Assembly (NCBI GenBank): GCA_026418455.1 | Contig: JAOABH010000003.1 | Span: 186,001-250,000, forward strand | DNA: 64,000 nt | Direction: 5' to 3' | Source: Hydrogenothermaceae bacterium | GTDB lineage: Bacteria; Aquificota; Aquificia; Aquificales; Hydrogenothermaceae | Shown: in pieces, positions 11,337 through 22,199 of the stretch | How positions within the stretch are numbered: the first letter of the stretch is position 1 | Layout: each line of letters opens with the position of its first letter | Position numbers and translations under genes: made by a program | Notes under the pieces: model-generated | Seen by the model: the letters and a program-made list of their open reading frames with translations, nothing else | The model's database searches: none | What the model was told of the DNA's origin: nothing

Positions 11337-12248
11337 TTATGATATCAAACTGAGTAAAAAGCCGTGTCGTAAGCCCCACTCTGATATTTTGATTTTGTCT
11401 TTGTTGAAAATTTCCATTGCTGTTTGGAATATAGCTATACCGGAGATTATAGCTTCTGCTCTTTTATCCTCTATCATAGGAATAGATTTCCTCTCTTTGA
11501 CAGTCATTGAAGATAGTTTGTTAAACCACTTTGTAATTACATCGTAACTCAAAACACTACCGTGGACTTTTTTTGAATCATAAGGATATATCTGTTTTTC
11601 TAAAGCTACCACTGTTGTTATTGTTCCACCAAGTCCAACAAGTTCTTTTGTATCTGACATACTCTCATATGCTTTTTTTATGTTTTCTCTCAAAAATTCC
11701 TTTAAATCTAACAGCTCTTCTTTTTTTGGTGGGTCTGATTTTATAAATGTTTCCGTGAGATTTACTATTCCAAATGGAAAAGATATTGAGTTTATCAGGT
11801 TTTCACCTTTTCCGTAGGCAAACTCTGTACTTCCTCCACCTTGGTCTATAACCACAAAACTGTCTTTTATATTTAAAGCTGTTGCCGTAGCTATAAATGA
11901 AAGTCTCGCTTCCTCTTCTCCAGATATAACTTTAACCTCTATACCTAAATCTCTAACTTGTTTTAAAAATTCTTCTGCATTCTTTGCTTCCCTACAGGCT
12001 TGTGTAGCTACTGCATATATACCACTAACCCCAAATTCTTTAGCTAACATCACATACTCTTTTAATGTGATGAGAGTTTCACCTATAGCTTCTTTCTGAA
12101 GATATCCAGTCTCTTTTAATCTTCTACCAAGAGCAGTGATTCTACCTACAGAGAGAATCTCCTCAAAAGATTTATCCGGATGTATGGCAACTATCAACAT
12201 CCGGGTGGAATATGTTCCTATATCCACAATAGCTACTTTTTTAGCCAT
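11337..12248 (-). CDS. Ppx/GppA family phosphatase
   Basis: VAIVDIGTYSTRML...FVVIDQGGGSTEFAYG. Confidence 0.93.
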   Translation of the reverse strand: MAKKVAIVDIGTYSTRMLIVAIHPDKSFEEILSVGRITALGRRLKETGYLQKEAIGETLITLKEYVMLAKEFGVSGIYAVATQACREAKNAEEFLKQVRDLGIEVKVISGEEEARLSFIATATALNIKDSFVVIDQGGGSTEFAYGKGENLINSISFPFGIVNLTETFIKSDPPKKEELLDLKEFLRENIKKAYESMSDTKELVGLGGTITTVVALEKQIYPYDSKKVHGSVLSYDVITKWFNKLSSMTVKERKSIPMIEDKRAEAIISGIAIFQTAMEIFNKDKIKISEWGLRHGFLLSLIS

Positions 12249-12490
12249 TACTCTACAAAAACCTGTCCTTCTATCGGAGAAACATCTATACCTTGGTCTG
12301 TAAGCCAGTTAATAGCTTTTTCAATTTCCTCTTCTTTTCCTATAAGCTCAAGCTCCAACCAGCCAACCTTCTCTTGGACATTTGCTTTTCTTATGTTTAT
12401 ATCTACATCAAAGGTTTTACAGAGCTTGCTAAGAATAGGTTCTTTTATCTTTTCTTCCGGATAGATCAGTTTAAGTTTCATGCTATTCAT
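12248..12490 (-). CDS. NIL domain protein
   Basis: KLKLIYPEEKIKEPILSKL...INWLTDQGIDVSPIEG, typical NIL-domain pattern. Confidence 0.8.
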   Translation of the reverse strand: MNSMKLKLIYPEEKIKEPILSKLCKTFDVDINIRKANVQEKVGWLELELIGKEEEIEKAINWLTDQGIDVSPIEGQVFVE

Positions 12491-12493
12491 AGC

Positions 12494-12775
12494 CTATCCC
12501 CTTCCACCTGCTATGGCTGGAATTATAGCTACAGTATCTCCATCTTTTATAGGTGTATCTCTGCCCTGTAAAAATCTTATATCCTCATCATTTACAAAGA
12601 AGTTAACAAACTTTCTGATCTCTCCATTTTCATCAACAAGTCTTTCCTTTATTCCTGGAAATTCTCTCTCAAGAGCATCTATAAGTTCACCTATCGTTGA
12701 AGCTTCTACTGTAACTTCACCTTGTCCTTGAGTAATCCTTCTTAATGCTGTAGGTATTCTAACAGTTATTGCCAT
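12494..12775 (-). CDS. MoaD/ThiS-like ubiquitin-fold sulfur carrier, C-terminus AIAGGRG
   Basis: ITVRIPTALRRIT...FVNDEDIRFLQGRDTPIKDGDTVAIIPAIAGGRG*. Confidence 0.88.
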   Translation of the reverse strand: MAITVRIPTALRRITQGQGEVTVEASTIGELIDALEREFPGIKERLVDENGEIRKFVNFFVNDEDIRFLQGRDTPIKDGDTVAIIPAIAGGRG

Positions 12776-12790
12776 TCTTTTACCTCCTGT

Positions 12791-12868
12791 TTATTTTAAA
12801 TTAAGAATTTTCTCTAAAAAAGTTAAAAATGTGGGATTAGCAAATACTCTCGGTAAAGTGTATGGCAT
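12791..12868 (-). CDS. Candidate 25-codon small ORF between thrC and moaD-like gene
   Basis: MPYTLPRVFANPTFLTFLEKILNLK*; ATG overlaps the thrC stop as TAATG, and a GGAGGT for the next gene follows the stop. Confidence 0.4.
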   Translation of the reverse strand: MPYTLPRVFANPTFLTFLEKILNLK

Positions 12869-14097
12869 TACTTCTCACCTATTACCTTCTGTTTAAACTC
12901 TATTAGTGATGGTTTTATATGAATAGGCTTGTTAAGTTTTCCTTCAAGTACTTCCATTGTTTTGTATCCATTTCCGGTTATGTATGCTACTACTACTTCA
13001 TCTTTTCCTATTAATCCTGCTTGAGCAAACTTTTTGAGGACTGCTATGGTGGTTCCTCCGGCTGTTTCTGTAAATATACCTTCCGTCTTTGCAAGAAGTT
13101 TAATACCTTCTATAACCTCTTCATCTGTTGCAATTTGTATGTCTCCTCTACTTTCTTTGGCTACTTTTACAGCGTAAGGTCCATCTGCAGGATTTCCGAT
13201 AGCTATAGATTTTGCTATTGTGTTAGGTTTTACAGGTTTTATAAAATCTCTTCCCTCTTTTAGAGCTTGGTATATTGGACTACATCCTTCGGCTTGAGCT
13301 CCAAGCATTCTTGGAAGGTTTCCTTCTACCAGTCCTACTTCTTGAAGTTCATTAAATCCTTTCCATATCTTTGTGTATAGTGACCCAGAAGCAAGGGGTG
13401 CCACTACAACATCCGGAATTTTCCAGCCAAGTTGCTCCGCAACCTCAAATGCAAGAGTTTTTGAACCTTCAGAATAAAAAGGTCTAACATTTATATTTAC
13501 AAAAGCCCAGCCAAACTCGTTTGCTATCTCAGATGATAACCTGTTTACATCATCATAATTACCATCTACAGCAACAACAGTAGGGTTAAATACCAAACTA
13601 CCAATTATCTTGTTTGTCTCAAGATTTGAAGGAATAAATACGTAACAGTTCATTCCAGCTGATGCTGCATGAGCTGCCACTGAGTTTGCAAGGTTTCCTG
13701 TGGAGGCACACGCTGCTGTGTCAAATCCAAACTCCTTCGCTTTGGAAAGTGCAACTGCAACAACTCTATCTTTAAAAGATAATGTTGGATGATTTACAGA
13801 ATCGTCTTTTATGTAAAGATTGTTAAGTCCAAGTAGTTTACCGAGATTCTCTGCTTTTATAAGCGGTGTAAATCCAGCAGAGAGTCCAACAGTTGCTTTA
13901 TCTACCGGAAGAAGATCTATATATCTCCACAGACTCTTTGGACCCTTTTCTATTTTTTCTCTCGATATATTTTTCTTTATCTCTTCATAATCATAAACTA
14001 TTTCCAATGGACCAAAGCAAAACTCACATACGTGAAGAGGTTCTACCGGATACTCAGCTCCACACTCTTTACATTTTAAAGCCCTGACTTTTGCCAA
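12868..14097 (-). CDS. thrC: Threonine synthase
   Basis: N-terminal CxxC zinc-ribbon-like segment; PLP motif HPTLSFKDRV; ASTGNLANSVAAHAA. Confidence 0.93.
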   Translation of the reverse strand: MAKVRALKCKECGAEYPVEPLHVCEFCFGPLEIVYDYEEIKKNISREKIEKGPKSLWRYIDLLPVDKATVGLSAGFTPLIKAENLGKLLGLNNLYIKDDSVNHPTLSFKDRVVAVALSKAKEFGFDTAACASTGNLANSVAAHAASAGMNCYVFIPSNLETNKIIGSLVFNPTVVAVDGNYDDVNRLSSEIANEFGWAFVNINVRPFYSEGSKTLAFEVAEQLGWKIPDVVVAPLASGSLYTKIWKGFNELQEVGLVEGNLPRMLGAQAEGCSPIYQALKEGRDFIKPVKPNTIAKSIAIGNPADGPYAVKVAKESRGDIQIATDEEVIEGIKLLAKTEGIFTETAGGTTIAVLKKFAQAGLIGKDEVVVAYITGNGYKTMEVLEGKLNKPIHIKPSLIEFKQKVIGEK

Positions 14098-14199
14098 CTT
14101 ACTCCTCCGAAAAAGAAAATTGGTTTATATTATACATTAGAAATTATCAAAAATTTATACTAAATTATGATAAAATTAATCATCTAAAGAGGGTTTTTG

Positions 14200-15306
14200 A
14201 TGGAGACCTATCAAAAGATTAAAATTTTATCTAAGCTTACTTCTTTTGAAAGAGAAGAGGAACTGAATTTTGAAAGTTGCATATACCATGTTTCTGTAAG
14301 AAGCCAAAAAGTTCCTGTGCTAAAAATTATGCAAACAACATTATGTGATAAGAACTGTATTTACTGCGCTTTTAGGAGAGATAGGGAATCTATCCCGAGA
14401 CTATTTATAAAACCCGAAGAGCTTGCAAAAGGATTCATGAATTTATATAAAGAAGGAAAAGTAAGAGGTTTACTACTTTCTTCTGGTATATTTGGAAATC
14501 CTGAATTTACTATGGAGAAGATGATAGATACAGTAAAAATACTGAGAGAAAAATATCAGTATAAAGGATATATTCATCTCAAAATTATGCCGGGTGTATC
14601 TCTTCAAACAGTTGAGGAGTCTGTAAAATTAGCTGATAGAGTATCCATAAATATAGAGACTTCAAAAGAAGAAAGGCTTAAAAAGGTAGCAAAAGGTAAG
14701 AGTATAACTCAGGATATGTTACAGAAAATCAAATATATAGATAAGTTAATTAAAAATTATAAAGGCAAAAGTCAGATAACCCAAATGATGGTTGGTATTG
14801 ACGATGAAACTGACGAAGAGATTATAAAGGTGGTAGATTATTTAAATAGAAATTATGATATGGATAGGATATACTTCAGTGCATTTTTCCCTGTCAAGGA
14901 TACTCCGTTGGAAAACAAAAAACCGGAATCTCCTCAGAGAGAGAACAGACTTTATCAGGTAGATTTTTTAATCAGAGAATATGGCTTTTCTTTTAAAGAG
15001 TTTTTGCCAATACTTAAAAATGGAAACCTTCCATTGGAGGTAGATCCAAAGACAGCATGGGCTGAAGCTAATCTTCAGAATTTTCCAGTGGAGATAAACG
15101 TAGCAGATTATCAACTGTTAATAAAGATTCCTGGAATTGGGAAAAAAACGGCAAATGAAATAATAAAAAGGAGAAAAGAAAAGAAAATATCTTCTCCGGA
15201 GGATCTGAAAAATATCAAAAATTTGTCAAAAATCTTGAAATATGTAACTATAAACGGTAAGTATTTTTACTGTAAAAATACTCAACTTAAACTCTTTAGA
15301 GATTAA
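14200..15306 (+). CDS. Radical SAM protein with C-terminal helix-hairpin-helix (putative DNA modification/repair type)
   Basis: CDKNCIYCAF; IPGIGKKTANEIIKRRKEKKISSPEDLKNI. Confidence 0.87.
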   Translation: METYQKIKILSKLTSFEREEELNFESCIYHVSVRSQKVPVLKIMQTTLCDKNCIYCAFRRDRESIPRLFIKPEELAKGFMNLYKEGKVRGLLLSSGIFGNPEFTMEKMIDTVKILREKYQYKGYIHLKIMPGVSLQTVEESVKLADRVSINIETSKEERLKKVAKGKSITQDMLQKIKYIDKLIKNYKGKSQITQMMVGIDDETDEEIIKVVDYLNRNYDMDRIYFSAFFPVKDTPLENKKPESPQRENRLYQVDFLIREYGFSFKEFLPILKNGNLPLEVDPKTAWAEANLQNFPVEINVADYQLLIKIPGIGKKTANEIIKRRKEKKISSPEDLKNIKNLSKILKYVTINGKYFYCKNTQLKLFRD

Positions 15307-15411
15307 ATTTTTTATTTATTCTATACGCGGGTTTTAGATTTTGTATAAGACTAAAAATAGAAAATCCGGTTTTATGGTAAAATATCTATTTAATTTTGAC
15401 AGGAGGAATAA

Positions 15412-16881
<1,470 letters not shown>

Positions 16882-16898
16882 ATCTTAGAGGTAAGAAT

Positions 16899-17246
16899 AT
16901 GGAAAATTTAAGTGATTTTCAGCTCCTTTTAGCTCAGGAGATAACAAATCTTGAACGTTTTATAGTTAAAAGTCCCCTTGCAACAAATGAGTTTTGGAGT
17001 GAATGGCAAAGAAAAGCTGGAGAGATAGTGATAACAAAAGCGGCTATAAAGAAAGCATTAAAAACATACGAAGGAAAACTCCCAGCAGATCAGATAATAA
17101 AACTTTCGGCTATGCTCGATGCCTATAAAGAGATTTCCGTTTATCTTGAACTTTTAAGGGAAACGGCTTTAAAAGTAAAAGGTACAGAGATAGAAGGTTT
17201 GAATCTCTTTGACTCTATAGAAGGAGAGAATGAAGAAGATTTTTAA
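16899..17246 (+). CDS. Hypothetical protein
   Basis: 115 aa ORF in the guaB-pgk operon, RBS-like agaggtaag. Confidence 0.7.
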   Translation: MENLSDFQLLLAQEITNLERFIVKSPLATNEFWSEWQRKAGEIVITKAAIKKALKTYEGKLPADQIIKLSAMLDAYKEISVYLELLRETALKVKGTEIEGLNLFDSIEGENEEDF

Positions 17247-17266
17247 TAAGCAAGGAGGGATTATTT

Positions 17267-18466
17267 ATGTTTGATGGTTATCTTACTCTTAAAGATGTTG
17301 ATGTCAAAGGAAAAAAAGTTTTTGTAAGAGTAGATTACAATGTTCCCCTTGATGAACACGGTAATATAGAAGATGATATAAGAATAAGAGAAACTATACC
17401 AACAATAAATTACCTTCTTGATAACGGAGCTACAATCATACTTGCCTCACATCTTGGAAGACCAAAAGGAAAACCAGATCCTAAATATTCATTATATCCA
17501 GTTGCAAAGAGATTGGAGAGACTTTTAGGAAAGGAAGTTAAATTTCTTCCAGACTGTGTTGGAAGTGCTGTGGAAGAGGCAATAAATAATGCAAAACCCG
17601 GAGATATATTTTTACTTGAAAACTTAAGATTCCATAGAGAAGAAGAGAGTAATGACCCTGAGTTTGCAAAATCTTTGGCAAAACTGGCAGATATATATGT
17701 AGTTGATGCATTTGGCACTTGCCATAGAAAACATGCTTCTATGTATGGAATAAAAGATTACATTCAACCAGTAGTTATGGGATTTTTACTTGAGAGAGAA
17801 CTTGATTACTTTAGAAAGGCTTTACTAAATCCTCAAAGACCTGTTGTTGCATTTTTGGGAGGTTCAAAGGTTTCTTCTAAACTTGGAGTTATAGAGTTTT
17901 TACTTGATAAGGTAGATAAGATATTTATCGGTGGAGCGATGGCTTTTACATTCTTAAAAGCTCAGGGTTATAAGGTTGGGTCTTCCTTGGTTGAAGATGA
18001 TATGCTTGAAAAAGCTCTTGAGATAATAGAAAAAGCTAAGAAAAGAGATGTTAAATTTTACTTACCTGTTGATTTTATATGTGGTCAGGCTGTATCTGAA
18101 CAAACTCCAGTTATAGAGGTTGCTTACCAGGAAATACCAAATGGTTGGTTGGGACTTGATATAGGACATGCTTCTGTAATTTTAATAAAAGAGATAATAA
18201 AAGATGCTCAAACCATTGTTTGGAATGGACCTATGGGTGTATTTGAGATAGATAAATTTAAAATGGGGACATTTGAACTTGCCCATGCTATTGCAGAAAG
18301 TCCTGCACTATCAATAGCCGGAGGTGGTGATACGGATTATGCAATCCATAAAGCCGGCGTAGTAGATAAGATAAGCTATCTATCTACAGGAGGAGGTGCC
18401 TTCTTAGAATTACTTGAAGGAAAGCAGCTTCCTTGTCTTGAAGCTATAACAAAGAAAGAGGTATAA
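17267..18466 (+). CDS. pgk: Phosphoglycerate kinase
   Basis: VFVRVDYNVPLD, ILASHLGRPKG, GGDT. Confidence 0.97.
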   Translation: MFDGYLTLKDVDVKGKKVFVRVDYNVPLDEHGNIEDDIRIRETIPTINYLLDNGATIILASHLGRPKGKPDPKYSLYPVAKRLERLLGKEVKFLPDCVGSAVEEAINNAKPGDIFLLENLRFHREEESNDPEFAKSLAKLADIYVVDAFGTCHRKHASMYGIKDYIQPVVMGFLLERELDYFRKALLNPQRPVVAFLGGSKVSSKLGVIEFLLDKVDKIFIGGAMAFTFLKAQGYKVGSSLVEDDMLEKALEIIEKAKKRDVKFYLPVDFICGQAVSEQTPVIEVAYQEIPNGWLGLDIGHASVILIKEIIKDAQTIVWNGPMGVFEIDKFKMGTFELAHAIAESPALSIAGGGDTDYAIHKAGVVDKISYLSTGGGAFLELLEGKQLPCLEAITKKEV

Positions 18467-18467
18467 A

Positions 18468-19244
18468 GTGAGTTTTTTACAGGTTGCAAAAGAAGCTGCC
18501 GTTATAGGCGGCAGCATACTGAAAGAAAATTTTAAGAAGATTAAACAGTCTGATGTTGAATCAAAAGGAGTAAAAGATTTTGTTACTTATGTTGATAGAT
18601 TGTCAGAAGAGAGGATTAGAAATTACATACTATCTATTTATCCTGATCACTCCTTTTTAGGTGAAGAGGAAGGAACCTTTGGAAAAAGTGAGTTTGTCTG
18701 GATAGTTGACCCTTTAGATGGGACTAAAAACTACATCTCAGGTTTTGAGATTTTTGCGGTTTCTGTTGCATTAAAAAGGGAAGATGAATTTTTAGCATCT
18801 GCTATATATATTCCTATGTTAGATAAACTATACTATGCGGAAAAAGGGTCAGGAGCATACCTTAACGGCCAGAGGATAAAAGTTTCAAATAGACCAATTC
18901 AAAATGCAGTAGTAGCAACAGGATTTCCATTCAGAAACATCAAAGAGCTTGATAGTTATATATCAATGTTAAAAAAGGCTATGATAACTTTCTCAGGAGT
19001 CAGAAGACCAGGAGCAGCTGCTATAGATCTTGCTTTAGTGGCAGAGGGTGTTTTTGACGGTTTTTTTGAGATGAAGTTATCTATATGGGACATTGCAGCA
19101 GGAGCTTTACTGATAGAAGAAGCCGGAGGTATATATTCAAACTTTGAAGGAGAAAAAGATTTATCCGATGGTAATATAATAGCCGGTGGACCTGATATAT
19201 ATAAGGTTTTATTTGATATGGTTAATTCAGAAAGTAAAGAGTGA
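18468..19244 (+). CDS. suhB: Inositol monophosphatase family protein (GTG start)
   Basis: GEEEG...WIVDPLDGTKNYISG; WDIAAGALLIEEAGG. Confidence 0.92.
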   Translation: MSFLQVAKEAAVIGGSILKENFKKIKQSDVESKGVKDFVTYVDRLSEERIRNYILSIYPDHSFLGEEEGTFGKSEFVWIVDPLDGTKNYISGFEIFAVSVALKREDEFLASAIYIPMLDKLYYAEKGSGAYLNGQRIKVSNRPIQNAVVATGFPFRNIKELDSYISMLKKAMITFSGVRRPGAAAIDLALVAEGVFDGFFEMKLSIWDIAAGALLIEEAGGIYSNFEGEKDLSDGNIIAGGPDIYKVLFDMVNSESKE

Positions 19245-19868
19245 AGTTTTAAAAGTTTTACATTTCTCTGCTACGGGACAGTTTAAACAGTTAGGTTTCT
19301 TTTTACAAAATATTTTGCAATGTTGTACTATCAAAGCATGAAACTCTTTGTAAATTTCTAAATCCTTTGGAATACTATTCGTTATCACTTTTTGAAGTTC
19401 ATCATAACTTATATCTTCCTCACAAAAACCAACTCTTGAAAAGACTCTCTTCGTATAGCTATCTATAACAAAGTAAGGCTTATCGAGAGCATACAGTAGG
19501 ATAGAATCAGCAGTTTCCTTACCTACACCTTTGATGGTAAGTAAGTTTTGACGGTTAATCTCTTTGCTGTTTAAAAACAGTTTAGAAACTTCCTTTAAAG
19601 TTAGAGATTTTCTTTTATAAAATCCGGCAGGTTTTATCAGATATTCAAGCTCTTCTATAGGCATTTTTAAAATTTTCTCAAAAGATAAAGTATCTTTATA
19701 TATCAAATTTTCAATAGCTCTCTCTACATTTTTCCAAGATGTGTTCTGGGTAAGGACTGCACCCACAGTTATCTCTACTACTTTATCCTGCCCTTGATGA
19801 ACTGGCCACCAATTCTGAAAACCGAAATAATCTAACAGCAATCTATAAATATCAAAAATCATCAACAT
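19227..19868 (-). CDS. Endonuclease III-like HhH-GPD DNA glycosylase with 4Fe-4S loop
   Basis: LLTIKGVGKETADSILLYAL...D; C-terminal CKIFCKKKPNCLNCPVAEKC. Confidence 0.9.
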   Translation of the reverse strand: MLMIFDIYRLLLDYFGFQNWWPVHQGQDKVVEITVGAVLTQNTSWKNVERAIENLIYKDTLSFEKILKMPIEELEYLIKPAGFYKRKSLTLKEVSKLFLNSKEINRQNLLTIKGVGKETADSILLYALDKPYFVIDSYTKRVFSRVGFCEEDISYDELQKVITNSIPKDLEIYKEFHALIVQHCKIFCKKKPNCLNCPVAEKCKTFKTSLFTF

Positions 19869-19903
19869 AAAAAAATTATAACATTTAGACAGACCTGACT
19901 TTT

Positions 19904-19925
19904 CTCATAAAAAAATTTTTATGAG
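19904..19925. promoter_or_regulatory. Inverted repeat in ars operon leader (10-bp arms, AA centre)
   Basis: CTCATAAAAA-AA-TTTTTATGAG. Confidence 0.75.
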
Positions 19926-19934
19926 TAGTTACAA

Positions 19935-19956
19935 TATATAAAAAATTTTTTATATA
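19935..19956. promoter_or_regulatory. Perfect 22-nt palindrome directly upstream of the RBS of the first ars operon gene
   Basis: TATATAAAAAATTTTTTATATA followed by AGGAGG. Confidence 0.75.
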
Positions 19957-19967
19957 AGGAGGAAGTG

Positions 19968-20261
19968 ATGGACTGTTGTGAAATAAATGGAAAGTATATC
20001 AAAGATGTTTCACAAGTAAAGAAAACAGATGAAGGAGTTTTAATAGAATTAATTGATTCGGAAGTTTCAAAAGAAAAGCTTGAAGAGATGATTACAAACT
20101 GTCAAACTGGAAGATGTGAGTGTATGACAGAAGAAACAAAAAAGAAAATTACATTTATAGAACTAAGGTTGATAGATGGAAAACCAGCTATACAGATAAA
20201 GGGAGATGTCTCAAAAGAGGAGATAGAATCTGCAATGTCAAAATCTAAAGTAGAGATATAA
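19968..20261 (+). CDS. Small Cys-rich protein of unknown function heading the ars operon
   Basis: MDCCEINGK...MITNCQTGRCECMTEE; AGGAGGA RBS. Confidence 0.78.
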   Translation: MDCCEINGKYIKDVSQVKKTDEGVLIELIDSEVSKEKLEEMITNCQTGRCECMTEETKKKITFIELRLIDGKPAIQIKGDVSKEEIESAMSKSKVEI

Positions 20262-20262
20262 G

Positions 20263-20562
20263 ATGGAAAACTATCTACAGAAATTATTTTATGCACTATC
20301 TGATAAAACAAGGTTAAGGATAGTTAAAATTTTGCTGGATACCGGAGAAGTGTGTATTTGTAATTTACAGAGAGTTTTTAACACATCTCAGCCTAAAATT
20401 TCGTTTCATATGAGAATTTTAAGAGATGCTGGAATTGTCAGAGGAGAAAAGAGAGGAAAGTGGGTTTACTATAAACTTAACTATCTTCCGGAGTGTATAG
20501 AGAACATTATCAGGAATATGCCTTCTATAAATTTAGAAAAAAATTGTGAGGTAAAGATATGA
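20263..20562 (+). CDS. arsR: ArsR-family transcriptional repressor
   Basis: wHTH with EVCICNLQ (CxC metalloid-site pattern) followed by QPKISFHMRILRDAG. Confidence 0.92.
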   Translation: MENYLQKLFYALSDKTRLRIVKILLDTGEVCICNLQRVFNTSQPKISFHMRILRDAGIVRGEKRGKWVYYKLNYLPECIENIIRNMPSINLEKNCEVKI

Positions 20563-20801
20563 AAAAGATACAGATAGTTAGTTCATCAAACTGTAAAAAC
20601 TGTGAACTTCTATATGAAGTTGTTAGTACTATCGTTAAGAAAAAGGGCATTGATGCACAGCTGGAAAAGGTTGTTGATATTAAAGAGGTTGTAAAATATG
20701 GTGTTATGACGACTCCTTTACTTGTTGTAGATGGTAAGTTAAAACATTCAGGTGCTCCTATACCTGCTCCCCAACAGATAGAAAAACTTATAAGTGAGTA
20801 A
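20559..20801 (+). CDS. Small thioredoxin-fold protein (redox-active disulfide type)
   Basis: IQIVSSSNCKNCELLYEVV; VMTTPLLVVDGKLKHSGAPIP. Confidence 0.87.
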   Translation: MKKIQIVSSSNCKNCELLYEVVSTIVKKKGIDAQLEKVVDIKEVVKYGVMTTPLLVVDGKLKHSGAPIPAPQQIEKLISE

Positions 20802-20809
20802 GTAGAGTT

Positions 20810-21763
20810 ATGTTTGAAATATACGATAAATTGGCAGATTTTATAGTTTTTGACGTTTTGAAATTAGAAGCCGGAAGTAAATTAACAGAGGCACTGCACT
20901 TTTTCGTCTACGACACTTTAAAGATATTTACTCTTTTAACCTTAGTTATATTCTCTATCTCTTTTTTAAGAAGTTATTTTCCTATTGAGAAAACAAGGAA
21001 GATACTTTCAAAACATAAGGCTATATCTCTTCCTTTGGCTGCATTCTTAGGTGTTTTAACACCTTTCTGCTCTTGTTCTGCTATCCCTATGTTTATAGGT
21101 TTTATAGAGGCAGGGATACCACTGGGAGCCGCTTTTGCATTCTTAGTCGCTTCTCCGATGGTAAACGAGATAGCTATAGGACTTTTATTTTCTACATTTG
21201 GACTGAAAGTAACGTTGGTTTATATAATTTTTGGTATAGCTGTTGCAATCATAGCAGGCTTAGTTATTGAAAAGATAAATCCAAGAGATCTTATAGCAGA
21301 TTACATTTTTGAGATTAAGATGGGTGAGACACAGGAAAAGGAGCAAACTTTTAGGGATAGAGTTAATTTTGCTTTAAATAATGTTAAAGATATATTAAAG
21401 AAAATTTGGATATACATAGTTGTAGCTATTGGTATTGGTGGTTTTATCCATGGTTATGTTCCGGCCGATCTTATAGAAAATATATCAAAAGCTGCTGGGA
21501 TATTAGGTGTTCCCATAGTTACTATATTAGGGATACCTTTATACTCAAATGCTGCGGGGACTTTACCAATTATCCAACCTTTAATAGAAAAAGGTGTTCC
21601 GATAGGTACGGCTCTTGCTTTTATGATGTCAATAACAGCTCTATCTTTTCCCGAATTTTTGATTTTAAAACAGATAATGAAGATAAAACTTATAGTTATA
21701 TTTGCTTTAATTGTAGGTATATCAATAATAATTGCAGGTTATATATTTAACATAATTCTATAG
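20810..21763 (+). CDS. ArsP/DUF318-type permease
   Basis: TPFCSCSAIPMFIGFIEAGIPLGAAFAFLVASPMVNE. Confidence 0.9.
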   Translation: MFEIYDKLADFIVFDVLKLEAGSKLTEALHFFVYDTLKIFTLLTLVIFSISFLRSYFPIEKTRKILSKHKAISLPLAAFLGVLTPFCSCSAIPMFIGFIEAGIPLGAAFAFLVASPMVNEIAIGLLFSTFGLKVTLVYIIFGIAVAIIAGLVIEKINPRDLIADYIFEIKMGETQEKEQTFRDRVNFALNNVKDILKKIWIYIVVAIGIGGFIHGYVPADLIENISKAAGILGVPIVTILGIPLYSNAAGTLPIIQPLIEKGVPIGTALAFMMSITALSFPEFLILKQIMKIKLIVIFALIVGISIIIAGYIFNIIL

Positions 21764-21773
21764 AGGAGGTACC

Positions 21774-22196
21774 ATGGTTAAAATTGGATTTATTTGCACC
21801 GGAAACTCTGCAAGAAGTCAGATGGCTGAAGGATTTGGAAAGTATTTTGCAAAACTCTATGGTAAAGATGTTGAGATTTACTCTGCTGGGTCTAATCCTT
21901 CTGGATATGTCCATCCAAAGGCTATTGAAGTTATGAAAGAAGTAGGTATAGATATATCAGGTCACTACTCAAAGAGTTTAAATGAGATACCTCTTACTGA
22001 ACTTGATTATGTTATAACCTTATGTGGAGATGCTGCTGAAACCTGTCCTGTAATACCTGGAGCAAATACTCAACATTGGGGACTTCCGGATCCTGCAAAA
22101 GTTATAGGTCCAACTGAAGATGCAAAGATAAATGCATTCAGAAACATCAGAGACCAGATAAGAGAAAAAGTAGAAAATCTTATAAAGAGTCTATAA
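21774..22196 (+). CDS. arsC: Arsenate reductase, LMW-PTP (thioredoxin-coupled) type
   Basis: IGFICTGNSARSQMAEG; TLCGDAAETCP. Confidence 0.94.
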   Translation: MVKIGFICTGNSARSQMAEGFGKYFAKLYGKDVEIYSAGSNPSGYVHPKAIEVMKEVGIDISGHYSKSLNEIPLTELDYVITLCGDAAETCPVIPGANTQHWGLPDPAKVIGPTEDAKINAFRNIRDQIREKVENLIKSL

Positions 22197-22199
22197 AAG

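Noticed and set aside
21073-21750. Overlapping alternative-frame ORFs in the ArsP-type permease
   Set aside because: The main frame is a complete permease; alternate frames give Cys/Tyr-rich nonsense.
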